NCBI RefSeq assembly: GCF_031764535.1 | Contig: NZ_CP134499.1 | Span: forward strand, 4,278,001 to 4,342,000 | Origin: Pseudomonas sp. SG20056 | GTDB lineage: Bacteria > Pseudomonadota > Gammaproteobacteria > Pseudomonadales > Pseudomonadaceae | Length of the DNA stretch: 64,000 nucleotides | Reading direction: 5' to 3' | Part shown: positions 60,655 to 64,000 of the stretch, in pieces | Position numbering within the stretch: position 1 is the first letter of the stretch | Layout: each line of letters starts with the position of its first letter | Notes under the pieces: generated by a model | Database searches by the model: none | Told to the model about the DNA's origin: nothing | The model's input: the letters and a program-made list of their open reading frames with translations, nothing else | Made by a program: the position numbers and the translations under genes

Positions 60655-63600
60655 AGCCTTTTTTCGGCAAGTTAGCCGCATTTTTCCGCAAGACCTGGGT
60701 ATGGAGCCTGTGTCTGGTATTGGTCCTGGCGCTGCTGGTGTGGTTTGTCGGCCCGCTCCTGGCGGTCAACGATTACAAGTTCTGGGAATCGGCCACCAGC
60801 CGCCTGCTGAGCATCAGCGGGTTGTTCCTGGTCTGGGGCCTGGCCATGGTGTTCGCCAGCTGGAAAGCCACCGCCCGCAAGCAGGCCGAGGAAGACGATG
60901 CCGACGCCCAAGAGCGCCTGCGCCGCGAAGGCCTGATCAACGAGGAGCAGCTCGAGCTGCGCAATCGTTTCAAGCAGGCCCTGCACACCCTCAAACGCTC
61001 CAGCCTGTACCGCGGCCGTAGTGAGAAGTGGCGCAATGAGCTGCCCTGGTACCTGCTGCTCGGCCCGCAGAGCAGTGGCAAGACCAGCCTGCTGGACTTC
61101 TCCGGCCTGGATTTCCCGCTTAATCGCGGTGACCAGCAACGCCTGACCAAAGACGTTTCCGGCACCCGTTATGCCGACTGGTATTTCGCCGACCACGCCG
61201 TGCTGATCGACACCGCCGGGCGCTACCTGACTCAGCCCGACCCAGCCATCGACAGCCGCGCCTGGGACACCCTGCTGGGCCTGTTGCGCAAACGCCGCGC
61301 GCGCCCGCTGAATGGCGTGCTGGTGAACATTCCGGTGGAGCAGCTGCAAGGCGGCAGCGAAATCGAACTGGAAAACCTTGCCCGCCAGACCCGTCAGCGT
61401 CTACAGGATATTCACCAGCGCCTGGGTGCCGATGTCCCGGTGTACCTGGTGCTGAGCAAAGCCGACAAGGTGTTGGGCTTCGATGAATTCTTCGACCAGC
61501 TGTCACGCGAAGAAAGCGACCAGGTACTCGGCGCCAGCTTCCGCAAGGAACAGAACGCTACTGATGTGCAAGTGATTCGCCAGGAATTCGAAGAACTGCT
61601 GCGCCGCCTCAACAGCCAGGTGATCCTGCGCATGCACCAGGAGCGCGACACCCAGCGCCGTGGCCGCATCCTCGATTTCCCGCACCAGTTGGGTCTGCTC
61701 GGTGAGCGTCTGTGCCTGTTCAGCGAACTGGCTTTCAGCGGCAACCGCTACCAGCGCGCCAGCCAGCTGCGTGGTTTCTACCTGACCAGCGCGCCGGAAC
61801 TGAACGATCAGCTCGACCCGAGCACCAGCAGCATCGGCCGCAACCTGGGCCTGTCCAGCAGCGCCCTGCCGACCTTCCGCACCGGTCGTGCACGCTTTAT
61901 CAATCACCTGCTCAGCCGGGTAATCTTCCCCGAAGCCGATCTTGCCGGCCTCGATCAGAAGGAAGTGCATCGTATCGACTGGGGCCAGCGCGCCATGTAT
62001 GCCACCGCCCTGGTGGTGCTCGGCATATTCGGTGTGGTCTGGGCCGGCGGCTTCTCTGGTAACCACGGCCGCCTGGAGCAACTGCGCGACCTCGCTCAGC
62101 AACTGACCCAGCAACACAACAGCCTCGGCGCTCAGGACGATGCCCTGCGTACCCTCAAGGCGCTGGACCACAGCTACGCCGCCACCCAGGTGTTCCCGCC
62201 GGTGGATGAGGTGTCCTACCTGCAACGCGGCGGTCTGTACCAGGGCGAGAAAGTCGACCCAACGCTGCAACAGGCCTACCGCGCCGAGCTGGAAAACCTG
62301 CTGCTGAGCCGCGTCGGACGCCAGCTGGAAGCGCAAATACGCGCCAACCTGGGTGACCGTGAGCGCCTGCTCAACAGCCTGCGTGCCTATCTGATGCTCA
62401 ATCTGGAAGAACGCCGCGACAAGGCCTTCCTGCAGGAGTGGCTGGCGGCCGACTGGTCGCTGCGTTACGCCGGCAACAGCGTCGGCCAGCGCGGCCTGAA
62501 TGAGCACTTTGAGCGTCTGTTGTCCGAGTCGTTTGCACCCTACTCGCTGAATGAACCGCTGGTGGCCCAGGCCCGGCAGATCCTGCGCAGCGAGTCGCTG
62601 GCCAACGTGGTCTACCGCATGCTGCGGGATCAGGCGCGCAGCCTGCCGGAATATCGCCTGAGCCAGAAACTCGGCCCGCAGGCCGGGCTGTTCGTTGGCA
62701 GCGACTACGCCATTCCGGGTTTCTATACCCAGGTTGGCTACCAGAAAACCTTCACCGCCAAGGGCGCCGACCTGGTGCGCGACCTGCTGCGCGACAACTG
62801 GGTACTCGGCGAAGGCGACACCCTGAGCTCGGGCGACCTCAGCCGTCTGCTGGTGGAAATGGAGCAGCTGTACTTCCGCGATTACGCCAACTACTGGGGC
62901 GAAGCCCTCGCCCAGCTGTCACTGGACCCTATCGGCAGCGCTGGCCAGGGTGCCCTGCAGCTGGCCGGCCTGACCGCCGCCAACTCGCCGCTGCTGCAAC
63001 TGCTGGTGGAAGTGCGCGACAACACCCGCTTCAAAGGCATGGCCGAAGCCGCCGATGATGCCGGTGCCGCCGCCGAAGCGCTGGAAGGCGCCAAGGGCAA
63101 GCTGGGCAAAGTTGCCAAGCTTGCCGGTGCTGCCGCCGAACAGGCGCAAGCGGCACTGGTGAAAAATCTGCCGGACACCGCACGGAAAACCCTGGAACGC
63201 CGCTTCGAACCACTGCACCGCCTGCTTGATGAAAACGGCGGTGCCGGCCCGGAACTGGCCACCACCCTGCAGGCGCTGGATGCCCTGCAACTGCAACTGG
63301 CCAGCCTGGCGCACGCCAGTGCGCCGGAGCAGGCCGCATTCGAGCTGGCCAAGGCGCGCATGGCCGGCCAACGCGATGCGATCAACCAGGTGCGCAGCAG
63401 TGCCGCACGTCTGCCACAACCGGTCGGCAACTGGCTCGGTCTGCTCGCCGAAGACAGCTGGATGCTGGTGCTCAACGACGCCTACCACTATCTCAATCAG
63501 CGTTATAAGAGCGAGCTGTACGCCGCGTATGACGGCTCGTTGAAGCAGCGTTATCCGTTCAGCGCACACAGCGAAAGCGATGTGGCGATTGCCGATTTCC

Positions 63601-64000
63601 GCGAGTTCTTCAAGGCTCAGGGGATTGCCGAGCGCTTCTTCGACAACTACCTCAAGCCGTTCGTCAGCGGTACCGCCGGCCAGTATCAACTGCGCCGCGT
63701 GGATGGCCGTGGCCTGCCGTTGTCGCGCGAGTTCCTGCTGCAGATGAGCCACACGCAAACCATCCGCCGCAGCTTCTTCGCCGAGAACCCCAACGAGCCG
63801 AAAGTGCTGTTCAAGCTGGAACCCTACTCGCTGGACTCCAGCCTGGGTCGCGCCGATTTCCGCTTCGGCAACCAGCAAATGGAATACCGCCACGGGCCAA
63901 TCGTGCAGACCGCCTTCAGCTGGCCGGCTGAAGCCAATGAAGGGCGCACCAGCCTGGTGGTCGAAGAGCTCGGTGGACGCAAGGTGGGTATCGAGAAGAA
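60651..64000 (+). CDS. tssM: T6SS inner-membrane protein TssM (IcmF-type), truncated by window end
   Basis: 1116 codons are visible and the frame is still open at base 64000. Family members are roughly 1150-1300 residues, so most of the protein is present. Two N-terminal transmembrane helices lie at about 15-65. A cytoplasmic NTPase-like domain has Walker A GPQSSGKT near residues 138-145 and VLIDTAGRY near 183. A third transmembrane helix near residue 445 (ATALVVLGIFGVVWAGGF) leads to a long periplasmic helical and beta region that contacts TssJ. The start ATG overlaps the tssL stop by 4 bp. Confidence 0.96.
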   Translation, partial: MKPFFGKLAAFFRKTWVWSLCLVLVLALLVWFVGPLLAVNDYKFWESATSRLLSISGLFLVWGLAMVFASWKATARKQAEEDDADAQERLRREGLINEEQLELRNRFKQALHTLKRSSLYRGRSEKWRNELPWYLLLGPQSSGKTSLLDFSGLDFPLNRGDQQRLTKDVSGTRYADWYFADHAVLIDTAGRYLTQPDPAIDSRAWDTLLGLLRKRRARPLNGVLVNIPVEQLQGGSEIELENLARQTRQRLQDIHQRLGADVPVYLVLSKADKVLGFDEFFDQLSREESDQVLGASFRKEQNATDVQVIRQEFEELLRRLNSQVILRMHQERDTQRRGRILDFPHQLGLLGERLCLFSELAFSGNRYQRASQLRGFYLTSAPELNDQLDPSTSSIGRNLGLSSSALPTFRTGRARFINHLLSRVIFPEADLAGLDQKEVHRIDWGQRAMYATALVVLGIFGVVWAGGFSGNHGRLEQLRDLAQQLTQQHNSLGAQDDALRTLKALDHSYAATQVFPPVDEVSYLQRGGLYQGEKVDPTLQQAYRAELENLLLSRVGRQLEAQIRANLGDRERLLNSLRAYLMLNLEERRDKAFLQEWLAADWSLRYAGNSVGQRGLNEHFERLLSESFAPYSLNEPLVAQARQILRSESLANVVYRMLRDQARSLPEYRLSQKLGPQAGLFVGSDYAIPGFYTQVGYQKTFTAKGADLVRDLLRDNWVLGEGDTLSSGDLSRLLVEMEQLYFRDYANYWGEALAQLSLDPIGSAGQGALQLAGLTAANSPLLQLLVEVRDNTRFKGMAEAADDAGAAAEALEGAKGKLGKVAKLAGAAAEQAQAALVKNLPDTARKTLERRFEPLHRLLDENGGAGPELATTLQALDALQLQLASLAHASAPEQAAFELAKARMAGQRDAINQVRSSAARLPQPVGNWLGLLAEDSWMLVLNDAYHYLNQRYKSELYAAYDGSLKQRYPFSAHSESDVAIADFREFFKAQGIAERFFDNYLKPFVSGTAGQYQLRRVDGRGLPLSREFLLQMSHTQTIRRSFFAENPNEPKVLFKLEPYSLDSSLGRADFRFGNQQMEYRHGPIVQTAFSWPAEANEGRTSLVVEELGGRKVGIEK

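Noticed and set aside
38464..64000. Contractile phage tail or extracellular injection system
   Set aside because: TssJ, TssK, TssL, TssM, ClpV and an FHA protein are diagnostic of a T6SS. No phage structural or lysis genes are present.

Overview
The window looks like a chromosomal segment of a Pseudomonas-type gammaproteobacterium. The evidence is a GC-rich, densely coding sequence, a fused nuoCD gene, oversized PstC/PstA permeases, an OxyR whose redox cysteines fall at positions 199 and 208, and a gene order oxyR-recG-HDOD-HU-rubredoxin reductase-rubredoxins-ubiC-ubiA-phoBR-phoU-pstBACS that I recall from the P. aeruginosa oxyR-to-pstS region. The species is not determined.

Layout. (1) Bases 1-10048, minus strand: respiratory complex I operon nuoA-B-CD-E-F-G-H-I-J-K, with nuoK cut by the left edge. 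(2) 10317-14824, plus strand: oxyR, recG and an HDOD protein. (3) 14880-18489, minus strand: two small uncharacterised proteins, an HU protein, rubredoxin reductase and two tandem rubredoxins too short for ordinary ORF finding. (4) 18705-23845, plus strand: ubiC-ubiA (start of ubiquinone synthesis), phoB-phoR and a CNNM/CorC-type membrane protein. (5) 23878-32858, minus strand: an M23 metallopeptidase, a response regulator, and pstSCAB-phoU. Pho boxes precede phoB, pstS and, inside the operon, pstC. Each sits exactly 10 nt from a -10-like hexamer. (6) 33170-37995: a hot-dog thioesterase, a TRAP transporter (dctP divergent from dctQM) and a hexose-6-phosphate mutarotase. (7) 38464-64000, plus strand: a type VI secretion system (T6SS) in the order tssA-B-C-E-PAAR-F-G-H-sigma54 activator-[vgrG island]-small lipoprotein-fha-J-K-L-M, with tssM cut by the right edge. 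This is the order I recall for P. aeruginosa HSI-II, with a PAAR gene and a vgrG/effector island inserted.

The most interesting part is the T6SS island at 49714-56406. It holds a remnant vgrG start, a VgrG carrying an extra N-terminal domain with an SHG...HCxxC pattern, a DUF4123 adaptor, a 687-residue LysM protein of unknown toxic activity, and an overlapping SUMF1-fold lipoprotein that is a good candidate for periplasmic immunity. Base composition falls to about 40-45% GC toward the end of this island.

A second notable signal is a family of about 140-155 bp imperfect palindromes (three copies). Each ends within about 4 bp of a minus-strand stop codon, and the stems show paired base changes between copies. 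A different 84 bp inverted repeat lies between pstB and phoU. I saw no rRNA, tRNA, CRISPR array or transposase gene.
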